This document shows, in pieces, positions 63,489 through 64,000 of a stretch of 64,000 nucleotides of DNA. The DNA is from Gracilaria gracilis. Taxonomy: Eukaryota > Rhodophyta > Florideophyceae > Gracilariales > Gracilariaceae. The DNA lies in the NCBI GenBank assembly GCA_030374805.1, contig JARGSG010000222.1:62001-126000 (forward strand). Reading direction: 5' to 3'. The notes beneath the pieces were generated by a model. The model did not search any database. It had not been told where the DNA came from and worked only from the letters and a program-made list of their open reading frames with translations. The translations under genes and the position numbers were made by a program. The number at the start of each line of letters is the position of its first letter. Within the stretch, counting starts at the first letter, position 1.

Positions 63489-64000
63489 ATGGAAGACATA
63501 ATTTGTATGGAACAGAAAGCGCCCGAATGTGTCGATGTACTGGAGTCCAAAGCACAAGAGACGGAAAGGCTAAATGCTATCAATGAATTCCGGAAGAACA
63601 TGAAGGATGGGGATTATATCGACTGTGATGTTTATGGACGTGGCGACCAACGTGTGTTAATTGCAGCTACGTCCACGGGGGAAGAAAGTTCGAAGCAACC
63701 AGGAAAAGCAATGAAGAATGCAAAAAATCGTCATGCTCGTACAGTTCGGTCCACTCGCATGAGCTATCTCAGCAAGAAGGTCTGAAGTTTTCTCCAGAAA
63801 CTGGCCTTTCGAAAGGACTGTTTTGGTACACAAAGCACACTCACCTCAGACAGCAGTGAGCTTGAGGACGCCAGTGCTGTAACGATCGACACTGCTCCGC
63901 TACCGTCTCCTGAGAATCAACGACAACTCAGTGATGGCGGTCGTGTTGTGAGCGCAGATATTCTGGGAGCCAAAGCGTCGGCAGAGAAGGAGTGTAATGA
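63489..64000 (+). pseudogene. CaaX-family gene E (copy of C), cut by the window end
   Basis: Identical to the start of gene C as far as it can be read, including the TGA at 63783-63785. The rest lies beyond the window. Confidence 0.85.

Larger units (their letters stand above)
52380..64000 (+). repeat. 7,545-bp tandem duplication
   Basis: Sequence from about 52380 recurs from about 59925 at an offset of 7,545 bp (B stop 53700 to D stop 61245; C start 55944 to E start 63489). Only scattered base changes are visible, roughly one in 200 by eye. The second unit continues past the window end. The left breakpoint falls within the coding region shared by B and D. Confidence 0.92.

Overview
This is a window of nuclear DNA from a eukaryote. 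It has no operons and no ribosome-binding sites. It does have Pol II TATA boxes, 5S rRNA genes followed by Pol III T-runs, LTR and non-LTR retrotransposons, and CACTA-like, pogo-like and piggyBac DNA transposons. Nearly all long reading frames are uninterrupted by introns. The adenosylhomocysteinase carries the extra internal segment typical of plant-type enzymes. An intron-poor, transposon-rich unicellular alga (perhaps a red alga) is my best guess, but the sequence alone does not settle it.

Layout. (1) 1-12209 is a graveyard of mobile DNA: a CACTA-like element with a Tnp2 transposase and a divergent RG-repeat protein, a gag-like fragment, and a broken Tigger/pogo transposase. (2) 12210-18689 is a young, complete Ty1/copia element with 728/730-bp LTRs, an AAAAG target duplication and a half-tRNA(iMet) primer site. 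It sits in sense orientation 3 bp upstream of the start codon region of an adenosylhomocysteinase-like gene. That gene is followed convergently by an acyltransferase-3 membrane enzyme. (3) 22967-25864 is a piggyBac element whose ends contain paired 18-bp perfect palindromes. (4) 25.9-32.1 kb holds two decayed copies of a modular gene with a repeated CYDDPFAD motif, with a 5S rRNA gene between them. (5) 32-41 kb is mostly non-coding relics: a second 5S gene, 5S fragments, and RNase H ends of a non-LTR retrotransposon whose copies finish in GA-rich tails.

(6) 41.2-64.0 kb is the most striking part. It is a tandem array of an unrecognised gene family (here A, B, C, D, E plus C-terminal relics) encoding about 610-630-aa acidic, Ser-rich, probably disordered proteins. 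All end in C-x-I-M, a CaaX prenylation signal, and all have the same TATA box 153-157 bp before the ATG. Two spacer types separate the genes. A 7,545-bp unit has been duplicated very recently, with one breakpoint inside a coding region. Copy C and the truncated copy E share the same nonsense codon. A 4.9-kb island within the array carries a multi-pass membrane protein gene and a small secreted Cys-rich protein gene.

Most element genes are inactive by at least one stop or frameshift. The likely expressed host genes are the SAHH-like gene, the acyltransferase, the 5S genes, the 377-aa membrane protein, the Cys-rich secreted protein and CaaX genes A, B and D.
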